55,148 nt of DNA from JBOGDS01 sp050743075 (GCA_050743075.1 JBOGDS010000018.1:1-55148), one strand, 5' to 3'; numbered from the stretch's first letter, positions 37,111-46,489 are shown. Numbers and translations are program-made. Notes: generated by a model not told the origin, from the sequence alone.

Positions 37111-37824
37111 ATGACCGTGACAGCTCGCCTGGGCCTAGCCATATTCGACGCGGCGGACATCGAGAAGGTCGGTTCGTTCTACGCCGAACTCACCGGTTGG
37201 GACGTCGCCCGCGCCGACTCCGACCGGTTCGGCCTCCGGACTCCGGACGGCCAGGAGATCGAATTCTAGCGCGCACCGGACCACGTCGCGCCGCGGTGGC
37301 CAGGGCAGGAGCACCCGCAGCAGTTTCACCTCGACCTGCAGACCGATGATCCCCAGGCGGAGGCCGAGCGGGCGGTCGGCCTCGGCGCGACCTGGCTGGC
37401 CGACGGGCGGACCTGGATCACGCTGGCCGATCCGGCCGGTCATCCGTTCGATCTGTGCCAGGCCGACGGCGTCGGCCCGGTGATGAGCCTGTTCGCGGTG
37501 ACGATCGACGCCCCGGACGCCCTGGCCCTTGCCTGCTTCTACGCCGATCTCACCGGTATGGAGGTCACCTACGACGGCCCCGAGGGCGCACTCATCTCCG
37601 CTGATGGCAGGAACGTGATGTTTCAACAGGTCCGCGACTACAACCCGCCCCGCTGGCCGGACCCGGCGCACCCCCAGCAGGCCCACCTCGACCTCCTGGT
37701 CGACGACCTCGACGCCGGCGAGGCCCGGGCACTGGAGTTGGGCGCGTCCCGCCTGAATGCCGGCGGCGAACGCTTCGGGGTCTTCACCGACCCGGCCGGC
37801 CACCCCTTCTGCCTGATCCGGTAA
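37111..37824 (+). pseudogene. Two-domain VOC (glyoxalase-like) protein interrupted by an in-frame TAG
   Basis: The whole 238-codon frame matches a tandem VOC protein. Domain 1: LGLAIFDAADIEKVGSFYAE ... GLRTPDGQEIEF, then TAG (37267-37269), then RAPDHVAPRWPGQEHPQQFH and WITLADPAGHPFDLC. Domain 2: FAVTIDAPDALALACFYADL ... FGVFTDPAGHPFCLIR. The family has Gln at the stop position (EFQRAP), so a single C-to-T change (CAG to TAG) explains it. The rest is undamaged. An internal ATG at 37480 could still yield domain 2 alone (114 aa). Confidence 0.8.
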
Positions 37825-37936
37825 GCACCCGAGCTATTCAGGTCCGTCCGCGGCCCGGACATTCTGCACAGACGTCCGGCGAGCGTGGCAGTTGCCGAAG
37901 GTCACAAGGAGTGCAGGCCATCCGCGACGCGGTCGA

Positions 37937-38110
37937 CCGATCTCGTCGACCGCCTGACCCTGTTGCAGATAGACCCACCGCCGCGATCGCGCCGAACGCC
38001 GACCTCGTCAAAGTCCGGGGACGGGTCGAGGTGAGCCGCACGGCGCTACGGTCGCCGTTCGACCGCCTGGTCCACGACCGCGACCGCACCATGGGCCTGT
38101 TCGACTTCGA
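37937..38110 (+). pseudogene. Winged-helix gene, second copy with a large internal deletion
   Basis: The first part matches 33900-33960 of the intact winged-helix gene at DNA level (CTCGTCGACC-CCTGACCCTG, GCCGCGAT-GCGCCGAACGCC). The second part (about 38037-38110) matches 34571-34652, ending with GTTCGACTTCG. Roughly 600 bp between these parts is missing. Not functional. Confidence 0.8.
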
Positions 38111-38267
38111 ATGAAGCCGCGCGGTTGGGTGGTGGACCATTCTCAGCCACCACCGAAGTTGTCAGGGGAGCTCGGGGAGTGTGCCCGCGCCACATCCTGG
38201 AGATCCACCAGGTCGTCGGCCGATGACGAAGTGTGGACCGAACAGTCGGACCTCCGCGCTGCGTCCC

Positions 38268-38374
38268 TGGCTGGCGCCTCCTCGCAGTTGCCGCTGGATG
38301 GCTCCGACGAGGGTGTCGGACGAGATCTATAATGCGATCCAACCGAGGTGTGAGAGCCGCTCCATGAGGTCCGC
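38268..38374 (+). repeat. About 105-bp dispersed repeat, copy 2
   Basis: Same blocks as copy 1 at 35026-35135, with differences in the centre (GGACGAGATCTATAATGCGA in place of the copy-1 sequence). Confidence 0.7.
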
Positions 38375-38389
38375 AGTCTTGCTTTTCGG

Positions 38390-38566
38390 GGTGGGTCCGG
38401 GAGGTCGGCCGGTGCCTTGGTAGCGCAGGGTGATCTTGCCGCCGGAGTCGATCCGGTCGCGGCGGACGCGGTTGTGGGTGTCGGGGCTGCGGTCACCTGG
38501 GTTGGCTTCGGTCGGGCTGTGTAGGCGGTGGCCGGGGTGCTGAACCCGTGACGGTTCAGTCTGCAC
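38390..38566 (-). mobile_element. IS481-type transposase C-terminal remnant
   Basis: The minus-strand frame reads NPGDRSPDTHNRVRRDRIDS and GGKITLRYQG, which matches the end of the IS481 integrase-like transposase (RVDxxGKVTLRYRG). The following residues (TADLMERLSHLGW) come from the dispersed repeat. Catalytic DDE parts are absent. Confidence 0.6.
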
Positions 38567-38612
38567 GCCTTGGGGAACGAGACAGTTCGCGTTCGCTCAC
38601 CGACGCGCTGTG

Positions 38613-39422
38613 TCAGGAGCCTGTGAGTTCAACGCTCAGGGCGAGGTTGGCCAGGTCGGCTGCCACACGGTCGGGTTGTTCCCAGCGGACAAGATGGCCG
38701 GTGTCTTCATAGATCACCAGACGTGACCCGGGGATGGCCTCAGCGAGACGCTCCTGGTCCGCTCTGGTCAGCAGCTCGTCACGATCACCCCAGAGAATCA
38801 GCGTGGGGGTGGTGATAGTGCCCGTCTCGGTCGGCGGGCGCGTTCGGGTCAGCCCGGTCAGCGCGTCACGCCAGACTCGGGCCGGTAGTCGGCAACCATC
38901 GGCGACGCGATCCTCGAGGTACCAGTCGGGGATCTCGTGGAACCGCGGGAACCAGTCAAGCGACTCTCGCACCCAGGCTGAGTCGACTGGGTCGGTCAAC
39001 CGGTCGAGTTCGTCGGCGAAGGCGGGCCGGCCCTGCAAGCTGCGCGGGGATCCGATGAGCACCAGGCCGAGCACCCGCTCGGGGCTGGTCATGGCGACCT
39101 GCTGGGCCACGTAGCCGCCGCTCGACGACCCGGCCATCACCGCGGCCGTCAGGTCGAGCGCGTCCAGGAAGGCCACGACGTCCGCGGCGAAGTCGGACAG
39201 CTCGAAGCCGCGCAGAGGCTTGTCAGCATGACAATGGCCCCGTTGGTCCCACGCCAGCACCCGCAGCGAGGGCAGCAGCAGCGGCAGCAGTCGGTCAAAG
39301 CAGCCCATCGACTCCGCCCACGGGTGCAGTAGCAGCACCGGCACACCCGACGGGTCACCCTGGGTCACGTACGGAACGGTCACGTCGGTCGCCAGACCCA
39401 CCGTTCGCACCCGGCTCTCCAT
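38613..39422 (-). CDS. Alpha/beta hydrolase
   Basis: A 269-residue hydrolase. Oxyanion region LLLHPWAESMGCFDRLLP, WDQRGHCHADKP, nucleophile elbow MAGSSSGGYVAQQVAM (Ser in GSSSG), acid TLILWGDRDELL and the catalytic His in YEDTGHLVRWEQP. The triad is complete and the length normal. ATG 39422 fits the family start (MESRVRTVG). Substrate unknown. It stands alone between IS remnants. Confidence 0.88.
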   Translation of the reverse strand: MESRVRTVGLATDVTVPYVTQGDPSGVPVLLLHPWAESMGCFDRLLPLLLPSLRVLAWDQRGHCHADKPLRGFELSDFAADVVAFLDALDLTAAVMAGSSSGGYVAQQVAMTSPERVLGLVLIGSPRSLQGRPAFADELDRLTDPVDSAWVRESLDWFPRFHEIPDWYLEDRVADGCRLPARVWRDALTGLTRTRPPTETGTITTPTLILWGDRDELLTRADQERLAEAIPGSRLVIYEDTGHLVRWEQPDRVAADLANLALSVELTGS

Positions 39423-39902
39423 GCGTGCAGCGTAAGCCGGATCAGCGAGACGCCCGGCTCGCGGCAGATCCGGGCGAGCGTAGCCGCCCTCCATGCGGCA
39501 TGAGCGGGTAGTTCGGAGGCCGGTGCTGACGTCCGGCTTCTCTTTCGGTGCGGCAGTGGGCCCGCCAGCGGGCGCCGTTCGATGGAGCCTTCCGCGCTTC
39601 TGGGCATCCTCTGACTGCGCTGTAGTGACGGTTCTGTTCGTTGACGGCACGGATGACCCCCGTGATCGAGGTGCCGCTGGCTAGGCGCGACAGGTAGCGC
39701 CGGGTCCACACCCGCAGCTTGGCCGAGGGCTGCCCGCAGAACCGGCACGATTCCGAGCCTATTCACGAGGTTACGTGCCAACGCTCGCGGACGAGCCGGT
39801 CGGGGGCATAATCCCGTTCCTGGACTGCTTCCGTGTGGGTGTCGATGAGTTGTCGCGCGCCCGTCGGTCGTGCCAGCATTGAGTCGCACCGAGGAGGACG
39901 TC
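39423..39902. other. 480-bp stretch without a recognised gene
   Basis: A minus-strand open frame contains CRFCGQPSAKLRVWTRRYL, which has a CxxC look and could be a remnant of a zinc-finger or transposase-type protein, but I cannot place it. Confidence 0.35.
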
Positions 39903-40466
39903 ATGGGCCGGATGGTCGTGACCGAGTTCATCTCGCTCGACGGGGTCATCGAGGCACCGGGTGGCGGGGAGGACTACGAGTACGGTGGGTGGACCTTCGA
40001 GATCGACCGTGGTGACGAGGGCGACCAGTTCAAGCTGGACGAGACGATGAGCTCCGCCGCGTTGTTGCTCGGCCGGCGGACCTATCAGGGCTTCGCGGCG
40101 GCTTGGCCCGAGCGCGACGGGGAGTTCGCCGACAAGTTCAACACCATGCCGAAGTATGTCGTGTCGTCGACGCTGCGCGACCCGGAGTGGACGAACTCGA
40201 CCGTGCTCTCCGGGGACGTGGTCGACGAGATCACGAAACTGAAGAAGGAGCAGGATGGCGACATCGTCGTGCACGGCAGCGCCCAGCTCGTGCAGTCGCT
40301 GATCGAGAACGACCTCGTCGACGAGCTTCGGCTCATGGTCTTCCCGGTCGTGCTCGGCATCGGCAAGCGGCTGTTCGGCGAGACCAGCGACAAGAAGCGG
40401 CTGCAGCTGTCGTCATCAACGGTGGTCGGTGACGGCGTCGCCATCCAGATCTACACGCGCACCTGA
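39903..40466 (+). CDS. Dihydrofolate reductase-like protein (RibD C-terminal domain)
   Basis: A 187-residue protein with MVVTEFISLDGVIEAPGG, LLLGRRTYQGFAAAWPERD (NADPH-binding arginine region), KYVVSSTLRDPEW, GDIVVHGSAQLVQSLIENDL and DELRLMVFPVVLGIGKRLFG. It is the RibD_C/YyaP type, probably an NADPH reductase of unknown substrate. GAGGAGG lies 6 nt before ATG 39903. Intact. Confidence 0.9.
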   Translation: MGRMVVTEFISLDGVIEAPGGGEDYEYGGWTFEIDRGDEGDQFKLDETMSSAALLLGRRTYQGFAAAWPERDGEFADKFNTMPKYVVSSTLRDPEWTNSTVLSGDVVDEITKLKKEQDGDIVVHGSAQLVQSLIENDLVDELRLMVFPVVLGIGKRLFGETSDKKRLQLSSSTVVGDGVAIQIYTRT

Positions 40467-40566
40467 ACCGGTAGAGACTTGGCGCCGTGCGCCGAACGAC
40501 GAGCAGCAGATCAGGACGCTGACTGGGCAGCGGCGGGTCAACGAGTGGCTGAAGGAGGAACGGCGA

Positions 40567-41259
40567 ATGAAGACACCCCCGTTCGTCTCCCCGGCTGAGT
40601 GGGATGAGGCCCGCCAGCGATTGCTGGTGAAGGAGAAGGAGCTCACCCGGGCGCGCGACGCGATGGCGGCCCAACGCCGGCGTATGCCATGGATGGCCGT
40701 GGAGGAGGGCTACCGCTTCGAAGGGCCGAACGGGCCTGTGAGCCTGCTCGACCTGTTCGAGGGCCGCCGCCAGTTGATCGTCTACCGCGCCTTCTACGCG
40801 CCGGACGTCACCACCTACGCTGAGGGCGGCGCGTACCCGGAGCGGGCCTGCGTGGGCTGCTCGTTCCTCGCCGACCAGGTCGCGAATCCGGCGCACCTGA
40901 ATGCCCGCGACACCTCGCTGGCGTTCGTGTCGCGGGCCCCGCAAGCCGACATAGAGCGCCTGAAGTCGCGGATGGGCTGGGAGTTGATCCCGTGGTACAC
41001 GCTGACGGACCACTTCGACAAGGATTTCGGTGTGGACGAGTGGCACGGCACCAACGCCTTCATCCGCCACGACGATCGGGTGTTTCGCACCTATTTCGTC
41101 GACAGCCGCGGCGATGAAGCGATGGGGAGCACCTGGAGCTATCTCGACATCACCGCGCTCGGTCGCCAGGAGGAGTGGGAGGACTCGCCGGAGGGCTATC
41201 CCCAGACCCCGCCGTACCAGTGGTGGAACTACCACGACGCGTACGGGCAGGGCACCTGA
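40567..41259 (+). CDS. DUF899 thioredoxin-like protein
   Basis: A 230-residue protein of the DUF899 family: SPAEWDEARQRLLVKEKELT, FEGPNGPVSLLDLFEGRRQL, a CVGCSFLADQ motif where the thioredoxin CxxC lies, then WELIPWYTLTDHFDKDFGVD and WSYLDITALGRQEEWEDSPE. AAGGAGG precedes the ATG. Function in cells is not known; a redox role is implied by the fold. Confidence 0.9.
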   Translation: MKTPPFVSPAEWDEARQRLLVKEKELTRARDAMAAQRRRMPWMAVEEGYRFEGPNGPVSLLDLFEGRRQLIVYRAFYAPDVTTYAEGGAYPERACVGCSFLADQVANPAHLNARDTSLAFVSRAPQADIERLKSRMGWELIPWYTLTDHFDKDFGVDEWHGTNAFIRHDDRVFRTYFVDSRGDEAMGSTWSYLDITALGRQEEWEDSPEGYPQTPPYQWWNYHDAYGQGT

Positions 41260-41436
41260 TCGCACACGTCGTAGGCGCGCCGCCTGAGGAGCCGCTGCGG
41301 CCCTTGGTAAGCGGAGAGGGTTCGTTGCCGCTGGCGGGCGCAGACGATCGGTAACGCCAGTTCAGTGGCGCCCGCTCATCGGCAGATAAGGACGTGCCAA
41401 AGCGCTGGTGTCGCCGCCGTTCAGGACCTATGTCAC

Positions 41437-41465
41437 GGGTGTGAAAGCCGCTCATCAGGTCCGCT
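41437..41465 (+). repeat. Dispersed repeat, partial copy 3
   Basis: GTGTGAAAGCCGCTCATCAG and then GTCCGCT, 27 nt, match the right ends of copies 1 and 2. The rest of 41260-41556 holds no gene; GCGGGCGC/GCGCCCGC form a small inverted repeat there. Confidence 0.55.
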
Positions 41466-41556
41466 CGACGAACATGCAACGTGTGCCGGCCGCGCGCACC
41501 ACGACCTGGACGTTCGGCCACTGGCCGTCGGGTGCCGCCGGTAGCGTCGGGTGGAC

Positions 41557-42086
41557 ATGAGACGGGAACTCGTCGCGGCCGCCCTCGCGCTCGGTGGCGG
41601 TGTCGCTGTCGCGTTCGGGGTCGAACGACTGGCCGGGCGCTTCGAGCTCGGGCCCACCGGCGCACGCCGAGCCGATGCGGGTGCGGTACGTGTACGACGG
41701 CGACACAGTGCAGCTCCAGGCGGAGGCGTCGGGCGAGGTCGTCACCACACTGGCCAGGATCCCGGTGCGCCTGATCGGCGTCGACACCCCGGAGACCAGC
41801 CCCGAAGCCGAGTGCTACGGCGTGGGAGGCCACCACGTTCCTGCGCGACCTGCTGCCGGAGGACACGCGGGTCCTGGTCGACCGCGACCGCGACAGCCGC
41901 GACGACTTCGACCGCCGGCTGCTGTACCTGTGGCTGGGCGACGGCCGGTTCGTGAACCACGAGATCGTGGCCGAAGGCTACGGCGAGGCGATCCGGGTCT
42001 GGCCGAACGTCGAGCATGACGAAATCCTGCGCAGCGCGCAGGCAGCCGCTCTCGCAGCGAGCCGTGGCCAGTGGGGCACGTGTTAG
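41557..42086 (+). pseudogene. Thermonuclease (SNase) with N-terminal anchor, two frameshifts
   Basis: The ATG at 41557 opens with a membrane anchor (ELVAAALALGGGVAVAFGVE). The nuclease core is one frame over: MRVRYVYDGDTVQLQAEASG, IPVRLIGVDTPETSPEAECY (the catalytic Arg and Asp set of SNase). A further shift at the GGG of 41824-41826 returns the frame, giving ATTFLRDLLPEDTRVLVDRD, DRRLLYLWLGDGRFVNHEIV and ASRGQWGTC with TAG at 42084. The order is normal, so two single-base indels broke it. Confidence 0.75.
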
Positions 42087-42225
42087 CTCCTGTTGCCAAT
42101 GGGGCTTTCTGGGCCTGTGGACAAGCCCGCTTCGGTTCGCCACGCGGGGTATTCGCGATGCATCCTGGCGCCACGGGGCCGTCGCGTCTTCACCGAGCGG
42201 CGGGCAACAGGAAGCGGGGGATCGA

Positions 42226-42405
42226 ATGAGTGCGCTCGTGGTCATCGTCTGCGACCAGTGTGGAGACACCGGGTCGCTGGGCCACACACCGACGGAGGCA
42301 AGGGCGGAGCCGTCGGCATGGACCCGCCGGCGCGGGAAGGACCTGTGCCCGCTGTGCCGGCTGGTGGCCGAGTCGGAGGAGCGGTTGGCCGCTACCGCGC
42401 GCTAG
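42226..42405 (+). CDS. Small zinc-ribbon-like protein
   Basis: A 59-residue protein with CDQCGDTG near residue 10 and CPLCRLVAE near residue 41, a pair of CxxC knuckles likely to bind one zinc. ATG 42226 follows GGAAGCGGGGG. It lies 17 nt before the CDF exporter, possibly co-transcribed. Function unknown. Confidence 0.65.
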   Translation: MSALVVIVCDQCGDTGSLGHTPTEARAEPSAWTRRRGKDLCPLCRLVAESEERLAATAR

Positions 42406-42422
42406 GGCGGCACACTAGGGGC

Positions 42423-43328
42423 GTGAGTCACCGCCACGGCACAGCCACGGGAGCGTACCGCGGTCGGTTGCTGCTTGCGCTGATGCTGGCGTTGAGCGTC
42501 CTGGTGATCCAGGTCGTGGGCGCGTGGGTCAGCGGCTCGTTGGCCCTGCTGGCCGACGCCGGCCACGTCCTCGCCGACGCCGGCGGCGTGGCACTCGCGC
42601 TGGTCGCCACCACGTTGGCCCAGCGTCCGCCCAGCCTCCGCCGGACGTTCGGGTGGCAGCGGCTGGAGATCGTCGCCGCCGCGCTCAACGCGCTGCTCCT
42701 GATCGGAGTCGCCGCGTTCGTCCTGGTCGAAGGCGTGCGGCGGCTCGCTGAGCCTCCCGACGTCGAGTCCGTGCCCATGCTTGCGGTGGCGCTCGTCGGC
42801 CTGGCTGCCAACGCGGCGGCCCTTCGTCTGCTCCACGGCGGGCAACGCGAGTCGCTGAACATTCGCGGCGCATACCTCGAGGTCATGGCGGACCTGCTCG
42901 GCTCAGCCGCGGTGGTGGCGGCCGCGGTGGTCATCCTGACCACGGGATGGCAGACAGCCGACCCGGTGGCCTCAATCCTGATCGGGCTGTTCATCCTCCC
43001 CCGCACCTGGTCGCTCCTGCGCGATGCTCTCGACGTGTTGCTCGAGGCGACGCCCCGCGGCGTCGACCTCGAGGACGTACGTCGGCACATCGTCGGCGTC
43101 GACGGCGTGCGCGACGTGCACGACCTGCACGCGTGGACCATCACCAGCGGCCTGCCGGTCCTGTCCGCGCACGTCGTCGTCGACGGCAAGACCCTGGCGG
43201 AAGGGCACGGCGGCGTGGTGCTCGACCGGCTCGGCGAGTGCCTGTCGCACCACTTCGACGTCGAGCACAGCACGTTCCAGCTCGAGGCTGCCGGGCACCG
43301 GTCCCACGAGGGTGCTACCCACGACTGA
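42423..43328 (+). CDS. Cation diffusion facilitator (Zn/Co/Cd exporter, CzcD-like)
   Basis: A 301-residue CDF transporter. Six membrane helices; metal site HVLADAGG in helix 2 (preceded by ALLADAG) and VMADLLGSAA in helix 5; the C-terminal cytoplasmic domain has VDGVRDVHDLHAWTITSGLP and SAHVVVDG. The N terminus and C terminus are His-rich (SHRHG; GHRSHEGATHD). It exchanges Zn or similar ions for protons. GTG start at 42423. Intact. Confidence 0.92.
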   Translation: MSHRHGTATGAYRGRLLLALMLALSVLVIQVVGAWVSGSLALLADAGHVLADAGGVALALVATTLAQRPPSLRRTFGWQRLEIVAAALNALLLIGVAAFVLVEGVRRLAEPPDVESVPMLAVALVGLAANAAALRLLHGGQRESLNIRGAYLEVMADLLGSAAVVAAAVVILTTGWQTADPVASILIGLFILPRTWSLLRDALDVLLEATPRGVDLEDVRRHIVGVDGVRDVHDLHAWTITSGLPVLSAHVVVDGKTLAEGHGGVVLDRLGECLSHHFDVEHSTFQLEAAGHRSHEGATHD

Positions 43329-43359
43329 CCACGCGCCTCGTGGCGGCCGGGGCACACTG

Positions 43360-44323
43360 GTGCGGTTGCGTCGATCTCCTGCCGCCTCCGTGCTGGCGCT
43401 CGGACTCCTCCTTGCCGCGTGCGGTGGGTCGGATCCGGGCATCCCGCAGACGCCGCGGGTGGCCGAGGAGCCGCTCGCCGAGAGCCGGTCGGCGACGCCG
43501 ACGGCCACCCCGACGCCGACGCCGCCCCCCGAATTGCCGCGCGGCGGGAGAACGATCTTCCCCGACCATCGTCTGGTCGGCTTCTCGGGCGGCCGTGGCG
43601 AGTCGTTCGGGCGGCTGGGGATCGGCGACATCGACGATCGCGCGGCCGAGATCGAGAGGCTCGGTACGACCTACACGCCGGATGGACGCCTTGCGCTGCC
43701 CGTCTTCGAACTGGTCGCAGTCGTGGCGCATCCGACGCCGACCCGCACCGGCCTGTACCGGACCCATGAGCCCGCCGAGGTCGTCGACGAGTACCTGGCC
43801 GCCGCGCGGCGGCACCGGGCGTTGCTGCTGCTCAACATCCAGCCCGGCCGGGCGGACTTCCTCGACGACGTCAAGGCCTTCAGGCGGTGGCTGGTGCAGC
43901 CCGACGTGGGGCTGGCCCCTCGACCCGGAGTGGGCCGTCGGACCCCGTCAGGTGCCCGGGCAGGTCATCGGCAGCACGACGGGTGCCGAGCTCGACTCCG
44001 TGGCGGCATACCTGTCCGGGCTCGTGCGGGAACACGACCGGCCGGAGAAGGTGATGATCGTCCACCAGTTCCACGTCGACACGATCACGGAGGAGAAGGC
44101 GCTGCGGCCGCACCCCGGCGTGGTGCTGGTCAAGAGCGTCGACGGCGTCGGCGTCCCCGCGGAGAAGGTCGCCACCTGGAACCGGCTCACCAGCGCACTC
44201 TCACCGCACCTCTACAGCGGCTTCAAGATCTTCTACGAGGAGGACCAGCGGCGCGGACCGTTGATGACGCCAGCGCAGGTGCTCGCTCTGCGACCGCAGC
44301 CGAGCTATATCATGTACGAATAG
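43360..44323 (+). pseudogene. Actinobacterial lipoprotein of unknown function, one-base frameshift
   Basis: GTG 43360 opens a signal peptide with lipobox (VLALGLLLAACGG), then a Thr/Pro linker. The domain DHRLVGFSGGRGESFGRLGI, LPVFELVAVVAHPTPTRTGL and RALLLLNIQPGRADFLDDVK is in frame 1. An extra C in the run 43916-43919 shifts to the frame LDPEWAVGPRQVPGQVIGST, VMIVHQFHVDTITEEKALRP and FKIFYEEDQRRGPLMTP, ending TAG. Both halves match one protein. A TIM-barrel-like fold is likely; function unknown. Confidence 0.75.
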
Positions 44324-44369
44324 CTTCGCCCGTGGTTCCACCAGCAGGTCGTGATCGTCGGTCACACTG

Positions 44370-44861
44370 ATGTACGTGAGCACCGAGCAACACGCGACCG
44401 AGCGGCGCGTCTACCGCGTCCCCACCGCGGTGGCGCTCCGCGGTGTCGGTGTCGGGGCCATCGGGCTCGGGTTGTGCGTGGTCGCTGCGAGCGTGCTGCT
44501 GGCAGTCGACCCGGCGCAGTCGGTGCTCGTGGGCGTCGGCATTGTGCTCGCCGTGCTGTCAGTGCTCTTCGTGACCGTCTTGGTCGTGGGTGCGCTGAGG
44601 CTGGCCGGTCGAGGGGCCCGGTTGGTGCTCGACGACGAGGGTTTCCTCAACGCGACTGGTCCTGGTGCGGGCGTGCGGCAGGTGGCCTGGCGCGACGTCC
44701 GCAGGGTGCAGTCCGACGGGCCGGTGATCTCCGTCGACCTGGCGGGAGGACGGCGAAGCCTCATCCGGACGAACCCGATCGACGCTGAGCCTCGCGTGCT
44801 GGCCCGCGAGCTACGCCGTCACCTCGAGCTGCGCCCAGGCGGCGGTCGACCACCGGTCTGA
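44370..44861 (+). CDS. Two-pass membrane protein with a PH-like cytosolic domain
   Basis: A 163-residue protein with two hydrophobic segments (VGAIGLGLCVVAASVLLAV and VLVGVGIVLAVLSVLFVTVL) then LVLDDEGFLNATGPGAGVRQ, WRDVRRVQSDGPVISVDL, a pattern seen in small bacterial PH-like domains. It ends 26 nt from the convergent LCP gene. No named function. Confidence 0.7.
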   Translation: MYVSTEQHATERRVYRVPTAVALRGVGVGAIGLGLCVVAASVLLAVDPAQSVLVGVGIVLAVLSVLFVTVLVVGALRLAGRGARLVLDDEGFLNATGPGAGVRQVAWRDVRRVQSDGPVISVDLAGGRRSLIRTNPIDAEPRVLARELRRHLELRPGGGRPPV

Positions 44862-44887
44862 CGGCAGCACACACGCCGGGCCACGCG

Positions 44888-46489
44888 TCAGCAGACGGCC
44901 TCGAGATCGGTCGCCTCGTCCGGCTCCGGTTCGGGCGAGCTCGACGGGTCCGGCGACGGGTCCGGGGGAGGGTCGGCGGCCGGCGGATCCGTCGCCCCGG
45001 TGCCGGGCGAGCCGGCTGCCGGCGTGGACGATGGCGTCGTCGGCTCCGGGTCGGGAAGCAGGGCCTCCGCAACCAGGGCGTGCATCTGTTCGTAGTCAGG
45101 GTTGGACGAGTCCGTCCCCATGCTGGCGAAGAACCGGTTGTCCATGGAGAGGCTCTCGACGTGCGCGCCCTGGACCTTGAGTGCCAGTTCGGCGAAGGCC
45201 GGCATCAGGTCGCCGGGAATGTCGGTCCTGACGATGTCCTTGGTGGCGGCGACCAGGCTCTGGTACTGCGTGAGCATGGTCGTCGGGTCCGACGCCTTGG
45301 CGACGATCGCACCCATGACGCAGCGCTGCCGAGCCATCCGCTCGTAGTCGTCGGACCCCTCTCTGGACCTGGCGAACCACAGGGCGTGGTAGCCGTCGAG
45401 GAGTTGGTCGTCGCCTTGCTGGATGTAGCCGCTGATCGGGTACTTGTTGCCGGTGTTCAGATTGATGCCGCCGCCGATCGGGATGTCCTCCTGGACGTCG
45501 ATCGTGATGCCGCCCAGGGCGTCGACGATCGTCTGAAAGCCCTGGAGGTCCACGAGCACGTAGTAGTCGACGTCGATGCCGAGCGCTCCCTCGACCGCCC
45601 ACTTGTTGGCGTCGGCGCCGGGATTCTGCGAGCCGGTGAACACCTCGGCGGGCACCATCTGCGGCACGTTCTGGTAGATGGCGTTGAGCAGGTACTCCGG
45701 GTCGCCGTCACGGTTGCCGAAGCCGTTCGGAAAGTACTCGTAGAGCGGACTGTCGACCGGGAACGGTACGCCCTGCATGTTGCGGGGCAACGAGAACATG
45801 ACCGTCTCGCCGGTCTTCGTGTCGATGCTGGCCAGAATCTGGGTGTCCGGACGCAGGCCGATCCGCCCATCGCCGGCGTCACCACCCAGCAGCAGGACGT
45901 TGACCCGTGGGATGTCCGCCCACGGGTCGGACTTCTCCTCGATCTCCGGCGTCGTCAGGCTGGCGTCGTCATCGGCACCGATCGACCCGACGAAGTCGCG
46001 CTGGGTGAACGCGTACCGCGACCCGACGGCCATCGGGGCGACCACGAGGCTGGCCACGATCGTGACGACGAGGGCGCCACCGAGGCGTCGTCCCGCGGAC
46101 AACCCGCGTGGCTCGAGGGCACGCATGCTCGTCAGTGCCACGAGCAGCCAGACGACGGCTAGCACCGCCAGGCCACCGCCGACCATCGCGAGCCGGTCGC
46201 GGTCGAACGCGCCGGCCGCCAGCCGAGCGCGCGGCACCAGGAGGAGTACAGCGGCGCCTGCCGCAAGGCCGAGCGCGACCAGGGTCAGGAAGAACGCGCC
46301 CGAACGTCGTCGCCCGGCGGCCCACAGGCCTGCCCCGGGAAGAAGCGTGCCGAGCGCCGCCATGCCCAGGAACCGGCCGTACTGTTGTGAACGCTGCCGG
46401 CGCCGCGACTCCAGCCGGGCGCGGCGGGAGCCGGCACGCGACGGCGCATGTTCCACCGAACGCAACCTCTCGTCCACCGCCATCTTCAC
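44888..46489 (-). CDS. LytR-CpsA-Psr (LCP) family cell-wall ligase
   Basis: A 533-residue protein. The N terminus is cytosolic and basic; about four hydrophobic segments follow (GMAALGTLLPGAGLW, FFLTLVALGLAAGAAVLLL, LAVLAVVWLLVALTSM, ALVVTIVASLVVAPM). Then the LCP catalytic domain: VNVLLLGGDAGDGRIGLRPD, TQILASIDTKTGETVMFSLP, YYVLVDLQGFQTIVDALGG and ALWFARSREGSDDYERMARQ (conserved arginines). The Pro/Ser/Asp-rich tail is disordered. LCP enzymes transfer polyprenyl-linked polymers to peptidoglycan. The start may be GTG 46489 or ATG 46483. Confidence 0.92.
   Translation of the reverse strand: MKMAVDERLRSVEHAPSRAGSRRARLESRRRQRSQQYGRFLGMAALGTLLPGAGLWAAGRRRSGAFFLTLVALGLAAGAAVLLLVPRARLAAGAFDRDRLAMVGGGLAVLAVVWLLVALTSMRALEPRGLSAGRRLGGALVVTIVASLVVAPMAVGSRYAFTQRDFVGSIGADDDASLTTPEIEEKSDPWADIPRVNVLLLGGDAGDGRIGLRPDTQILASIDTKTGETVMFSLPRNMQGVPFPVDSPLYEYFPNGFGNRDGDPEYLLNAIYQNVPQMVPAEVFTGSQNPGADANKWAVEGALGIDVDYYVLVDLQGFQTIVDALGGITIDVQEDIPIGGGINLNTGNKYPISGYIQQGDDQLLDGYHALWFARSREGSDDYERMARQRCVMGAIVAKASDPTTMLTQYQSLVAATKDIVRTDIPGDLMPAFAELALKVQGAHVESLSMDNRFFASMGTDSSNPDYEQMHALVAEALLPDPEPTTPSSTPAAGSPGTGATDPPAADPPPDPSPDPSSSPEPEPDEATDLEAVC

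Noticed and set aside
33404..42086. Intact integrative element or prophage
   Set aside because: No integrase, excisionase, replication or structural genes; only IS fragments and one weak direct repeat.
42087..42211. 9-bp inverted repeat CCTGTTGCC ... GGCAACAGG
   Set aside because: Arms are short and more than 100 bp apart; too likely by chance.
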